Of a stretch of 20,978 nucleotides of DNA, positions 10,086-20,246 are shown piece by piece. The notes beneath the pieces were generated by a model that saw only the letters and a list, made by a program, of their open reading frames with translations, was not told where the DNA came from and searched no databases. Origin of the DNA: Larix sibirica (Eukaryota; Streptophyta; Pinopsida; Pinales; Pinaceae); contig NWUY0300004576.1 in assembly GCA_004151065.3 (NCBI GenBank), forward strand, positions 65,150-86,127, in the 5' to 3' direction. Positions within the stretch are counted from its first letter, which is position 1. The number at the start of each line of letters is the position of its first letter. The position numbers and the translations under genes are program-made.

Positions 10086-10461
10086 ATTTCCTGTATTGGT
10101 TGCAGAGGCATCAAGAACAGAGTACTTATGTGGAATGAAATGCACAGGGTAACTCTTAACGTATATAGATAGATGGATTGTATTTGGAATTGGTTTTGGA
10201 TTGGATAGAGTCTGTAATGTTGTATTATAAATCTTTTGAAGCAGTAGGTCATGTGCAGTGATAATTTCTGCACAAATAACTTGTAAGTTTTTGGATATCA
10301 CAAACATGACAGAAGAAAAGTCCTGTTTGCAGATTATGGGTAGTTAAGAAAGAGGGAGACAAAGTTTGAATCTCCACAGGGTGTGGTTGTACTTGTCAAT
10401 GCAAATGCAGAATTTTGTGAAAGGTTCACTTGCCTGCAGATCGTGGAATCTTGATGGGCAA
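10086..10461 (+). other. 3' flank of the SAM-domain gene
   Basis: AT-rich sequence after the stop codon, probably 3' untranslated region for at least part of its length. TGTAATG and TTGTAAG phrases near 10213 and 10280 could act in polyadenylation, and no perfect AATAAA was noticed. No further gene is seen. Confidence 0.4.
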
Positions 10462-10519
10462 CACATCACTTTTAGTTGAAGAGTCAGTTTCACATCACTT
10501 TTAGTTGAAGAGTCAGTTT
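10462..10519. repeat. perfect 29-bp tandem duplication
   Basis: CACATCACTTTTAGTTGAAG plus the next nine bases occurs at 10462-10490 and again at 10491-10519 without mismatch. Perfect identity implies a recent event. It lies about 490 bases after the SAM gene stop. Confidence 0.97.
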
Positions 10520-10711
10520 CATTGTATGAGGAATTTGTACCAGACAGACTTACTTGTATGGGATATGTTTAATCATGAAAAATTGAAGATTGTGAGGGGT
10601 ATGGTTTTCAGCACATACCTCTCAATTTTTTATTTCAATTGATTGCTGTTAAATTTAGAGCTTAGAAGGGTTAATCAAAACTTTCCCTACTCTTTGGAAT
10701 TCGGCAGAGCA

Positions 10712-11948
10712 ATTCTTATCAAAATCATAATTTAGAGTGTTTAGATTGAAATTTGAATGATTTAGGTAGTTTTAAAATTGGGCAATTAGTCTAGAACAGG
10801 CAATCCCAATTGATAACACTTTGCCGCAAAAAGTTTAACAGTTTTGAACTCAAAATCACTACAAAAGCAAAAAGTTTAACAGTTTTGAACTCAAAATCAC
10901 TAGAAAAGCAAAAAGTTTAACCAGTTTTGAATCCACCGGAAAAGCATGGCCTTTTGATTGTCTTTTATCCTACGCTACATTTCTGTTAATGCACCTGTTG
11001 CAGTGGAAGAATTTGTTTACCGGAAAATTTAGAGTCGTCTCGGAGTTCTTGTTTATCGTTTCATTGATTTATACATAGATTTTCAGAACATAAAAGAAAA
11101 TTTGTATCGATTTAGGTGGTTTTGAGAGAGCTTGGTGTCAGGTTTTCCTTATAATTTTTATCATTTGGAAATTGGAACTTTGATTCTGTATTACGGAGAA
11201 TTCTGATTCTACAAGTACAGTTTCACTATTATGTTCGTTTTTTTCTTTTTCAAAGATATAAAGTAAAACAAAAATAAAAATAATATTTTTACTTTTATCA
11301 TGCATACTCTGATTCCTTATCATGGCGAACTATGATTCTCGAGTACCGTTTGTTTTTTCTTTGTGAGATTTATAAATTTAAAAAAGAAAAACTCTTATTT
11401 TTAACCTATAATGTATAGGTTAACTGATTACCATATCATATGTAATCCAAAATAGCTTATATTTCATTTTTTTTAAATGAAATTTTTGGATAAGATTTGA
11501 GTGTTACTCATAGTTTTATGGATCAAAATACTAGGGACATAGTTCTTTAATATTTTTATAAATTTATAGGATTTCTCAATCAAGTCTCTAAAAATTCATA
11601 AACAACTTGTAATTATAATTATATCAGATTTAGTTTTACTCTACCATTTACCAAATTCTAATTAAACTAAAAATTTTAAAACCATTTTCAATAAAGATTA
11701 AAGAATACAGTGTTCCACCAAGTTCACCATTTATGTGTGTGTAGGATAAAATATGATCAAAACGCCTTGTTTTTCTAGCGAATTTTGGATAAAAAATGGT
11801 TAAAATTCTTCCTAGAAATTTCTATTTCCATAATTTTACAATTTCTGCAATTGGGATTGCTTGATCTAGTCTAAATGCCCAATTTTAAAACTATTGAGAT
11901 CGTCGAAATTACGATTTGAGCACTCCAAATTGCGATTTNGATGAGCAT
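10712..11948. mobile_element. long inverted-repeat (foldback or MITE-like) element
   Basis: The left arm, about 10712-10973, is a diverged reverse complement of the right arm, about 11741-11948. Matching landmarks in order from the outside: left TTATCAAAATCATAATTTAG, AGTTTTAAAATTGGGCAATT, CTAGAACAGGCAATCCCAAT, then TTTAACCAGTTTT and CTTTTGATTGTCTTTTATCC. The right arm read on the minus strand gives the same series with substitutions. The loop is about 770 bp of AT-rich DNA with no recognised gene. The left arm is longer because of 41-bp tandem copies inside it. Long arms suggest a Mutator-like or foldback-type nonautonomous element, but no target-site duplication was found, and a simple inverted duplication is also possible. 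Confidence 0.65.
10826..10930. repeat. 41-bp tandem repeat, about 2.5 copies
   Basis: GCAAAAAGTTTAACAGTTTT begins at 10826 and 10867 and, with one inserted C, at 10908. The first two copies differ by a single base in their last part. The array is confined to the left arm of the inverted repeat; the right arm has the equivalent phrase only once, so the expansion postdates the inverted structure. Confidence 0.95.
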
Positions 11949-12935
11949 GGAAGGAGTTACACATCTTCCCCCTACTCAGATGTAGAATGCACCTCTTCGA
12001 CGCAAAAAGAGAAAAAACCAAAAAAGTTTGAAAAGGAAACTATTCTATGAAGGTATGGCAGTTTTGATAAATATAGCATAATTTTGTTGCACAAGATTGT
12101 AATAAGCTTTTTCATACCGTGGAATAACAAGAAGAGTTTCACATCACATAAATTTTGTGTATATTTTGTGATAAGTTTTGATACCATGATTCCCACCCTA
12201 GGATCATTGAGGCAATTGGGAATCATGGAGTTCAATATTGTGGACGTGAAAATGAATAACTGAATGAAAGGAATTATGGTTTCCTCGTGTATTCGTTGTT
12301 ACACCAAATCACAAAGGAGGGCATTGGACATATTTTTCTAAGTGAAGGAGATTTTCTTGTCTATCTTTCTTGTTGCTTTCACATAATACGATTATTTTAT
12401 TTGTTTTTGTCATTTAAAATTTGGCTTTTTGTGTGTATATAAAGGCATGGAAAATATCCCAAACAACCCGTGATATTATTGTAGATATATGGTGGAATAG
12501 AAGGTTCGCAGTACAAGCAAAAATCATTGAAGGTGGTTGAGGACCTCCATCCTAGGACTGCGCAAGTTAGAGCAGAGAGGTTATTGTTCACTTCTAGAAT
12601 GGGATATCATTGCATATAAAAGGAGCACCACGAGTTTGCTAAAGAGATGGGGAGGATCCTTAACGATTATTGTTGTATGATTATGAAATATTGATGTGCT
12701 TAAAGCATTTGTTATTTATTTAATTTTATTTTAAGTAAACTAGCAAATTAAATCATTATTTTATGCATTATATTTATTTCTAAGTATGCCCCCAAGATAG
12801 GATCTATATTAAATAGTTTTTATGTTGCTTTTTTGAATTAGATTCATTTGCATTTCATTAGAATAAAATTATATTTAGGAATTTAGAATGATTTAAATGA
12901 TTAAGTCTTTCATCAGAGAGTAATATTTATTAGTG
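11949..12935. other. intergenic stretch, no gene seen
   Basis: About 1 kb with no supportable reading frame. TATATAAA at 12436-12443 and TATAAAAGG near 12615 resemble TATA boxes. The minus-strand phrase ATGGTATCA at 12179-12187 resembles the start of a tRNA-Met primer-binding site. Part of this may be a decayed LTR or the lost gag and protease part of the pol relic that follows, but no paired LTR is visible. Confidence 0.4.
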
Positions 12936-14240
12936 GCAATGGGGCACGCATACCTATCGGGATATCTATACCAAACAATTAATGGTTGACTTTGTACCTT
13001 TGCATTGGGTTATCTCCCTTACATTGATGACCAGCTAGATTGGCCCGTTAACACTATCATTCCTCCCAATATAAGTGCTTATTCTTGACCAATGGCTATG
13101 CTATTGAAAATGGAAGGTGTTTGGTGTACGTGTCCTAATTTTAGGGCTCTCAATAAGTTGACTATTAAGGATAAATTTCAAATCCCAGTCATTGATGATC
13201 TATTGCATGAGATTCATGGAGACAAGTTTTTCACTAACCAAATTGTTGTTAAAGATATAAGTAAATAAGGATGAAAGAAGTCTACATTCCAAAAATAGAT
13301 TTCCACACCCATTAAGATCATTATGAATTTTTAGTGAGGCCTTTGCAATGCTCTATCCAACTTTTAGAGCCTCATGAACAATATATTTTGACCTTTCCTC
13401 CATAAACTTGTATTGGTATTATTTGATGATATCTTGATCTACAACAAAACATGGGAAGGCCACCTAGAGCATGTATACCACGCCTTCCAATTATTGATGG
13501 ACCACTAACTATTTATCATGTTATTTATGAAGTATTCCAAATGTGATTTTGTGGTTTGAATAATTGGGTCTTTGTATCAGTTAAGGAGTATGAGTGGACC
13601 CAAATAAAGTGGTGTCTATGTAAGAATGGCCATGCCCTAATACCTTAGAGAGCTTGTACAGGTTCCTAGGACTTATAGGACACTACAGAAAATTTGTGAA
13701 AAATTATGGAAAAATTGCAGCTCCTTTAAATTCCTCACTAAAAAGAATGCCTTTGTCTGGAGTGAAGAAGCTAAGAAAACCTTATTAGCTTTAAGGGATT
13801 CCATGTGCACTATTCCAATATTAACAATGCCTAATCTCACTAATACCTTTCTCTTAAGAATGTCATGCTTCTACAAGAGGTATTGGAGTAATATTGATGT
13901 AAGAAAGGTTCCCTTTGGACTTCTCTAATTATAAATTATGTGTTAAAAATATAAGAAAATGTACATATGAAAAAGAGATGATGACCATATTTATTTTTAG
14001 GGTCCAAGAATTAATCAAACATAGTATAAGGCCACAATTTGGTAATAAGATGAAATAAGTTAGTGTTCAACAATCAATGTAAAAAGGTACTCTTAATTAT
14101 TCAAGACCCAATCAGAAGTATTTCGACCATGTCAAGTAGTTAGGTTTTATGACATTTGAATCCTATTTAAAGGTATTCAAGGCTATGAAGTGCTTTTGTG
14201 AATAATATTGTAATGGATCTCTGCTTAAGTAAATTGTCTC
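12936..14240 (+). pseudogene. Ty3/gypsy pol relic: reverse transcriptase and RNase H (element A, 5' half)
   Basis: Recognisable pieces appear in the canonical order with frame changes and stops between them: CPNFRALNKLTIKDKF and IPVIDDLLHEIHGDKFF (RT, near 13131-13230); HYEFLVRP (near 13320); LVLFDDILIYNKTWEGHLEH, with the catalytic Asp-Asp pair (near 13409-13470); then RFLGLIGHYRKFVKNYGKIA (thumb and connection, near 13660); FVWSEEAKKTLLALRDSM (near 13753); and an RNase H part with NYKLCVKNIRKCTYEKEM (near 13930). It ends near 14235 with a VMDLCLSKLS phrase that I align with the VADALSR linker of plant Ty3/gypsy. The enzyme is inactive: many stops and indels, and the conserved segment after HGDKFF is scrambled. 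Its integrase appears to lie at 17.6-18.5 kb, beyond an inserted element. Confidence 0.85.
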
Positions 14241-14387
14241 CCTACCACAAGAGGCACATGAACATTGTTCCCATAATAATAAAAAAGCTATTGTATACCA
14301 TATTATTCTATTATTGTCTCATATTTATGATTTCGTATTTCTTATTTATTTTTTATTTCATGCTAATCTTGATATATACTACATTAT

Positions 14388-15131
14388 TGTTGGCTCATTT
14401 TTTTTGAAGTGGACCAACAAGGAAGCAGAAGAAGAGAATTCAAAGGGAGAAAGTAGCGGAAGAATACCAGAAGTTACATAAAGGAAGGAAGTAGTGGAAG
14501 AGTAACAGAAGTAGTGGAAAGTACCGTAAGTTGTAGAATAAAGGAAACAACCACAACCATTTTTTGACCTGTTCTAAACTCAATGGACAAGTATAAAAAT
14601 AAGTGGAAGATGAAGAGAAAGGAGAGAGAGAAGATCACACAAGAAAGTACCCAAGCTAAAGAGAGCCAGATGCCATAATAGATTAGTTGCAAAGAGAGAA
14701 ATAAAGAAAGATCTATGATATGGGTTTTGTAATGGGTAATTTCAAGGTGAATGTAAGGATTGAATCCATAATTTTTCTATTATAATGAAGATACATTGAT
14801 ATAATGAAAGAGGTTGTTGAGCTCCCCTTAAATTTTTGTATTGTGCATGTCTCTATAATGTTTCCTTTCTGTTTACTGTATTGATTCGATGGATGAATGA
14901 TGAATCTTCTTCAGTAACGTTGCGATATAATGAATATTTTTGTAATGTTTGTTGTTGTAAAACCCCATCGCCTCCATACAACTAAATAATCCCTATTCTA
15001 CATCGGTATTGGTTGTGCTTTGGGTGAGACATTCCCCCTTGAGGGGATTGAAAATGATAGCACACTAGACTACATTGGTTCCCTTTCGTTGGTCCATGTA
15101 CAAGAACATTGTTCTCTATTTTGCACCAACA
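14388..15131 (+). mobile_element. putative LTR (5' LTR of element B)
   Basis: The segment starts with TGTTGG and ends with CCAACA, perfect reverse complements as expected of LTR ends (TG...CA). A primer-binding-site-like sequence follows within 8 bases. A candidate TATA (GTATAAAAATAAG near 14591) and AATAAAG phrases (14535, 14700) lie inside. Length (744 bp) is normal for a plant LTR. I found no second copy in the window, so it is either a 5' LTR whose partner was lost or a misjudged boundary. The 6-bp end match alone could occur by chance; the primer-site position is the stronger argument. Confidence 0.55.
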
Positions 15132-15138
15132 AACAGTT

Positions 15139-15155
15139 TTGTTTCTGAGGCCTAG
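15139..15155 (+). other. degenerate tRNA-Met primer-binding site
   Basis: TTGTTTCTGAGGCCTAG aligns with the usual plant initiator-Met site TGGTATCAGAGCCTAG with three substitutions and an inserted G. It begins 7 bases after the putative LTR end, the expected place for priming of minus-strand synthesis. Confidence 0.5.
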
Positions 15156-15159
15156 TTAT

Positions 15160-16780
15160 TAAACAAGACTCTATTAAATGTATGGATTTATTGGTGATAA
15201 CAAGTCATATTCAGTATTGGTAGGAAAAGAAGCTTGATGATTTTGTAGCCCAAGAAGCTGAATTACGAGGGTGGGAAGTGGCAAAGTTCAATCAATACCT
15301 TTTCTATGGAGGAACCTAGCATAGTGGTTATGGTGACTCATGGAAGCACTCAAGTATCGCAACAAATAGAGAAAAAATGTGGTGTGGAATATAAGAGATA
15401 TGATCCAGTTGAATTGGATACACTCACCCCTGACTATGGTTGTTGATTTCTTAGTACAAATCATGATGTTTGGATATATTTTGGAGTTTGCAATTGAAAA
15501 CAACCAATCCATGCGGAAAGCTGAAGACAAACTCAGTAAAGGAGAAAGAGGAAGACTACTGAAAGGAGTTCCTCTATGGATCAAGACCTGGTTGATGGAG
15601 TTTGGGTTTCTACCTCTAGACTAGATTAGAATGGAGGATTAAACCCCTTGTTCCCAAGGGAAAAATTTAGGGTGATGCTGCTATGTTGTGGAAGGTAGAT
15701 ATATCATCAATGGAATGGGTTGACAGTGTTGAAGCCACGGACGAGTGAGAAAAACAAAGAGAAGTGATTAAATAAAAATGGTTGAAAGATCAGTTAAGAG
15801 AAGCACATAGGAGAAGCATGCAACTATTAGAAAGCATAAGGAATTGGGAAAGCGATGAATAAATCCAAGAGGAGTTATGTCAGATGAAGTGGAGAGAGGA
15901 ACTAACTAGTTCCAAATTGATAGAGCATGGGATGGACATGCCATACAACCTAGTAAGAGGAAGTTGGGGCATAAGGCACAAGTGGGAGGTAGCATCATGA
16001 AGACTAGTTACTGTGTAAGAAAGTGCTCTATCATACACAAAAATAAGCCCTAGATGAAGGAGAAGATCATCGAGAACTGTGATAAGAACCTACGGAAAAT
16101 GGAAGTACTCCAAAAAGGGAACCCCTCCTTGAACAAGAAACCAAAATCAATGAGGCTAGAACTCCCCTGAATGAACCCTAGGAGCCCGTGAAAATTATGG
16201 TAATAGAATATCAAAATATTTTTCTATAATTACGTTGGTATAGTCAAATGAATAGCAATAACAATGCTTCACAAAGTAGTTCACTAGTAGGAGGAAGTAG
16301 TAGTAGTTATTATCTAAGTAACAGTAATTTAATTTTGCAACTAGGAACAAACATATTTGTTTTATTAATTTCTCTAGCCACACCAATGATAGGGGCACCA
16401 GTAGGACCACCCTTAATATTCCAAAATTTTGGGAGGAATGGAGAAGATGATACAGCTAAACAATGGTTTATTTGAGAAGCAATATGGAACAGTAGGGAAA
16501 TCTCGACAACATCCAAGTTGGTGGAATTTCATATGACCCTCCAAGGAAGGAAATTGTGTTTAAAAATTTTCATTGATGTTAAAGAAAGTGGGACTTCCAC
16601 CATCATGTTAAGTTGGATATGTCAAAGCAAGTGGGACTTCCTACATCTTGTTCATACCACTATGTCATACAATGAGAAGGAGTACAATCAACATGATGAG
16701 TTGGCATTACTATACAATATTTTTTCGTCCTAAGAATTGGCTCAACACTTGTATAAATAAAGGAAGTGATCAACTTATTA
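15160..16780 (+). pseudogene. gag-like region of element B, decayed
   Basis: Two stretches have protein-like composition. 15379-15624 encodes an 81-residue piece ending KGVPLWIKTWLMEFGFLPLD that I cannot assign. 16248-16733 is one frame broken by a single TGA at 16473-16475. It starts with a Ser/Asn-rich leader, then GAPVGPPLIFQNFGRNGEDD, AKQWFI, stop, EAIWNSREI, and KLVEFHMTLQGRKLCLKIFI. That order (Pro/Phe-rich entry, then Trp-containing helix, then LxGRxL) resembles plant Ty3/gypsy capsid regions of the form FxGxxGEDP...AxxWF...LxGxAL. A helical, charged stretch at about 15740-15900 lies between. No zinc knuckle or protease was recognised downstream. Confidence 0.45.
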
Positions 16781-17191
16781 AAGCATCCATATAAGTGAGT
16801 ATGGAGCTTTGAGTAAGTGCCCCAATATCAAGTAGAAGATGAATTTCTGGGGCTTAGGAAGTAAGGATGATTTGTGCCAAGTGTGCCCATTTGAGTGCAT
16901 AGTAAATGCACATATCTGATTGCACAGAAGATGATTAGAGTAGCTTGCAAAACTGTAGTAGTGTGAAAATCTAAGAAGTAAGATCAGAACAACAAAAAGA
17001 ACAATAGTAGAATACACAAAGGTGTTAGTAGAATTAAGGAAGAGAAATTTAATAGTGCACGTAGCAGTAAGTGAAGCAGAGAACAAAACATAATGTTATC
17101 TATGCACGTAGATCTAAAGATAGTTTGACATACATATAATAACATCTTTATCTCAGGGTGGTAGGATGAGGAAAGGAATGGAGATTGTAGT

Positions 17192-17330
17192 TTCCTCTCA
17201 GGTTGGTGCCTGAACACAGTAAGTTGGTTCTTGTGCAGAGGATTGGTGTCCTCATAGGTTGAATCCTGCATCAACAAGTTGGTTCTTGTGCAGAGGATTG
17301 GTGTCCTCACAGGTTGGAGCCTATATTCTG
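17192..17330. repeat. 55-bp tandem repeat rich in TTGGTG
   Basis: AAGTTGGTTCTTGTGCAGAG starts at 17221 and 17276, each followed by GATTGGTGTCCTCAYAGGTT. A partial copy precedes them (CTCTCAGGTTGGTGCCTGAA near 17194). Shorter TTGGTG phrases continue to about 17400 at irregular spacing. Confidence 0.9.
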
Positions 17331-17437
17331 CACATTGGTGCTTTCATGTGGGATTGGTGTCTGAGTGAGTAACTTGGTGCTCACAACATTGGATATTGGT
17401 GTCTCCCATATAACTGTGTAATCCAATTTTCATATAT

Positions 17438-17483
17438 ATAATTATAAACCCCCTAGATACATAATTATAAACCCCCTAATATA
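17438..17483. repeat. 23-bp direct duplication
   Basis: ATAATTATAAACCCCCTA occurs at 17438 and again at 17461, followed by GATAC in the first copy and ATATA in the second. Confidence 0.88.
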
Positions 17484-17609
17484 TACATGTTTTTAATACA
17501 TTAAAAATACGTCTTCACCCTTATACAATGGGAAATATATTGCTTCCATATTTTAGATCACTAAATCCTGCAATATGAACTCGCGTGGTATAATATTTCC
17601 TGCTTAGTG

Positions 17610-18480
17610 GATCCCCCATGCTTTTCTATCCTCAGGATGGCTAGATGAAGCATGATAGGAATGATTATACCATGATATAGTTCATGATTTCATCAAATCG
17701 ATTCAAGAAGAACTGAGTCCTCCACCTGGGTATACATAGAACCAAAATATTTTGAGGTATAAGGATTGCTTCTTTCTCACATTAGATTCAACATTGAAAT
17801 CAAGAATCTTGGGAGAATTATATTCATCACCCACAATTATTCACTCATGATTTCATAAAGCCTAGGAAATAATTAAGTGATATTTCTTCTAAGAAAGCAT
17901 TAAAAAAGATATACATAAATTCATTTTCTTCTATGACACTTTCCAATGTCATAGGGGTGAAACAATGGAGTCACTAGGGGCTTTGTAGCCATTCCCCATT
18001 CCTAGTCATATATGGATGGTAATCTATATGGATTTGATTGTGAGGATTCCTAAGGAAGGAAATAAAACAATGATTATTGATGTAGTAGATTGTATGAACA
18101 AATATTCCCATTTCTATAACTTGCCACCCACTTTTACACCCTTTTGGTGGCCCATGTTTTCCTAGATTATATTTTCAAATTCCATGGCATGCACACTTAT
18201 ATTGTCTCTAATTGTGACCCCACTTTTACTAGCAAGTTTTGGAAAGAGGTATTCCATATTCAAGGAACTCAATTGAATCTCATCACGTCATACAACCCCC
18301 AAAACAAATGGTTAAACTAAAGAATTCAATAAGTTCATACAGAACTACTTGAACTTCTTGGCGTTAGATAAGCCACACTAGTGGTCCCACCAGATTCCTT
18401 TGGATTAGTGGTGGTATAATACAACTTATCATGGTTGCACAAAGATGACACCATATGGTTGCACAAAGATGACACTCACA
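17610..18480 (+). pseudogene. Ty3/gypsy integrase relic (element A, 3' half)
   Basis: Pol appears to resume near 17610 in the linker before the integrase zinc finger (PMLFYPQDG, then IQEELSPPPGYT, LRYKDCFFLTLDSTLKSRIL). The decayed HHCC region follows (YSSPTIIHS, IKKDIHKFIFFYDTFQCHRG). The core contains PFPIPSHIW, MDLIVRIPKEGNKTMII (first catalytic Asp at 18031-18033), FKFHGMHTYIVSNCDPTFTS (second Asp at 18216-18218), FWKEVFHIQGTQLNLITSYN, and WWYNTTYHGCTKMTPYG. At 18304-18324, after a 1-base insertion, the expected QTDGQTE reads Gln-Thr-Asn-Gly-stop-Thr-Lys, so the catalytic Glu has become Lys. The relic stops at the 24-bp duplication, where the opposite-strand block begins. Same strand and family type as the 12.9-14.2 kb relic. 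Confidence 0.87.
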
Positions 18481-20106
18481 GTCATCATCATACAACTGCA
18501 CATCCAATGGAGTCTTGGTAGGCTTCATTTCCTTTCTATGTGTCCCTTCCAGCACAGATGTTTTGGTTTCCTTTCGCTTCTCGCCTACTCCTTGGATAGG
18601 TTAAAACTTCTGCTTGTTTGTTGTCTCATCACCTCCCGCTTATTGAATTTTCGCTTCACTTTCCTTGGAAGTGGTGATCAGCGTAGCTGGCACCTCAACC
18701 TTCCACTCTGGTGGACAGTCTTCCATGATCAACTCTATTTTCTATGGATCGAGCTGATACAACCCTTTGAACCATTTAGGAGGCATGATTTTCACGCGCG
18801 GATATATGTATATAAAATGTAGTCTGGCTTTGAATGTCATCTTCTGATTGTATTGGGTCGTCACCTCCTTGGTGATACGCTGAGTATTCTTAATGAATTC
18901 GCATAGCTTCTCATAGTAGGTGAGGAACTGGATGTTGTTCACTCTTTGGAGGTCTGGCTTCGAGTTTTCCCACATGTTGGCATACCGCATTGCTCAAAAA
19001 TCTCCAAGGAAGATTGGAAGATCTTGCTGGTAGCGAGGTTCCTTCCAGCCCACAAAGGAAACCAATACAAGCAACCAAATGTAGTGGAATGGAGCTCTAT
19101 TTTCTTGTGTCTCATGGATGTCTTCTAAAAACTCATTCAACAAGTAGCTCTTCCAATTGTATTGAAATCCATCCTTAGCTTTCGCAGCTAAGGATATTGC
19201 AATAATCAGAACCTCATTTGGCCTACACTTTCTTAGGATCTTTCCTGCAAGCAGTTGCACGGAAAAGCACGTTAATGGTTCATCTTGGATTCTTGTTGTT
19301 ACATAACCATGACTTCCTTTACTTATGCCAAATTCAGTCTTCATTCGTGCAACTAACTTCTTTTCTTTATTTTTCCCCACGAACTCAGTGGCAGGATCAG
19401 CACCCCTTTTGCATAGGACCATGATCCTACCAATGAGGTCAATGTTTATATCCACCTTCTGGTCTAGCCACAAGTACCCATGGTATTTGCACGACAGTAA
19501 AGTGCGTACCATGGATCTCGAAGTGTGTAATGCGCAACAGATTCAACAATCTGGATGCGTTTAACAGTGCGGCCGATTCCTGCGGGTGAATTGTCTCTAT
19601 CTGGGTAATCGATGCAGTCTCTTGTACATATATTGGTCGGGATGGAACCATGGGTACTTGTCATTATGTAACAAGTCATGATCAACAAACTTATAGTCGG
19701 TAATTTTTCCTAGCAGATTGTCTTTAAGACGCACATGGCTTGACATAGGTGGCATTGGAATATTATACTGAGCATTCTTGACGAGAAGCACATCTGGCAT
19801 GTCACTTCTCCACAGTGGAATGTACTCCATAATTAGCTATATAGGTCACTCCTGGGTGTTTTGCGGTGGGATTGGCTTCTGGGAACTCGCGGCCTTCAAA
19901 TTTCCCTAGTCATTGGCCTTGTGCTTATATTTATTTTGTTGTGGTTGGTTCCTTGGTGAATTCCTAGACGAACCACCCCTTTCTGGGACAGACGGATTTA
20001 GTGGTATCTTCATAACTCCGTCCAGACCAGACTGTCTGAAATCACTTAAAAATTCATCTAATGTCGACTGCCCAGGCATATATTGTCGGGTAACTATCGC
20101 TTTCAT
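18420..20106 (-). pseudogene. long decayed ORF of unknown function (element C, downstream of pol)
   Basis: One frame can be followed from the ATG at 20104-20106 to about 18420, broken by stops at 19906, near 19840, 19597, 18994 and 18742, and by a local frame excursion at about 19630-19500 where an adjacent frame carries QESAALLNASRLLNLLRITHF. Landmarks: GQSTLDEFLSDFRQSG; a polar Asn/Gln/Lys-rich linker; VDHDLLHNDKYPWFHPDQYM; GYLWLDQKVDINIDLIGRI; LLAGKILRKCRPNEVLIIAI; FQYNWKSYLLNEFLEDIHET; FHYIWLLVLVSFVGWKEP; YANMWENSKPDLQ; and IMEDCPPEWKVEVPA. I recall similar uncharacterised ORFs repeated in plant genomes but cannot name the family. It has no RT, zinc knuckle or clear membrane anchor. It could be a gag-like or env-position protein of the same element. 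A TATA box lies 76 bases upstream. Confidence 0.7.
18431..18475. repeat. 24-bp direct duplication at the element A / element C junction
   Basis: ATGGTTGCACAAAGATGACA plus C occurs at 18431-18451 and 18455-18475. In element A's frame this repeats Gly-Cys-Thr-Lys-Met-Thr. The duplication lies where integrase similarity ends and the minus-strand ORF tail begins. Confidence 0.93.
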
Positions 20107-20181
20107 TGATAAAATACTTCAGAATTTACAAGCAGTAAAAATTTAAAAGTTATGGTAAAACCGGTAAGAAACAGTCCTTAC

Positions 20182-20189
20182 TATTTATA
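20182..20189 (-). promoter_or_regulatory. TATA box upstream of the element C ORF
   Basis: Minus-strand TATAAATA in the context GCCTATAAATAG, a near-perfect plant TATA box. The ATG of the downstream ORF starts 76 bases away, which would leave a leader of roughly 45-50 bases. No primer-binding site lies between, so this does not look like a standard LTR-to-gag arrangement. Confidence 0.55.
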
Positions 20190-20246
20190 GGCATCTCACC
20201 ACTACGGTATGCCCAAAACGTCTATCTTAGAATTAAATTCCATGTT

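Larger units (their letters stand above)
16781..17609. other. remainder of the insert between the two pol halves
   Basis: No open frame with family resemblance. It contains the 55-bp and 23-bp direct repeats listed separately and a purine-rich part at about 16975-17095. The end of element B should lie here, before pol resumes near 17610, but I find no copy of the 14388-15131 LTR. The 3' part of element B may therefore be deleted. Confidence 0.45.

Noticed and set aside
12121-12240. Possible LTR end with tRNA-Met primer site on the minus strand (ATGGTATCA)
   Set aside because: Only about eight bases match and no LTR pair or gag follows on that strand.
14198-14407. Hydrophobic 69-residue open frame resembling a membrane protein
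   Set aside because: It is T-rich low-complexity DNA read in frame; its start overlaps the end of the pol relic. Hydrophobicity follows from base composition.
18445-18822. Plus-strand 125-residue open frame
   Set aside because: It lies opposite the decayed minus-strand ORF, whose frame has recognisable conserved landmarks; the plus frame has none.
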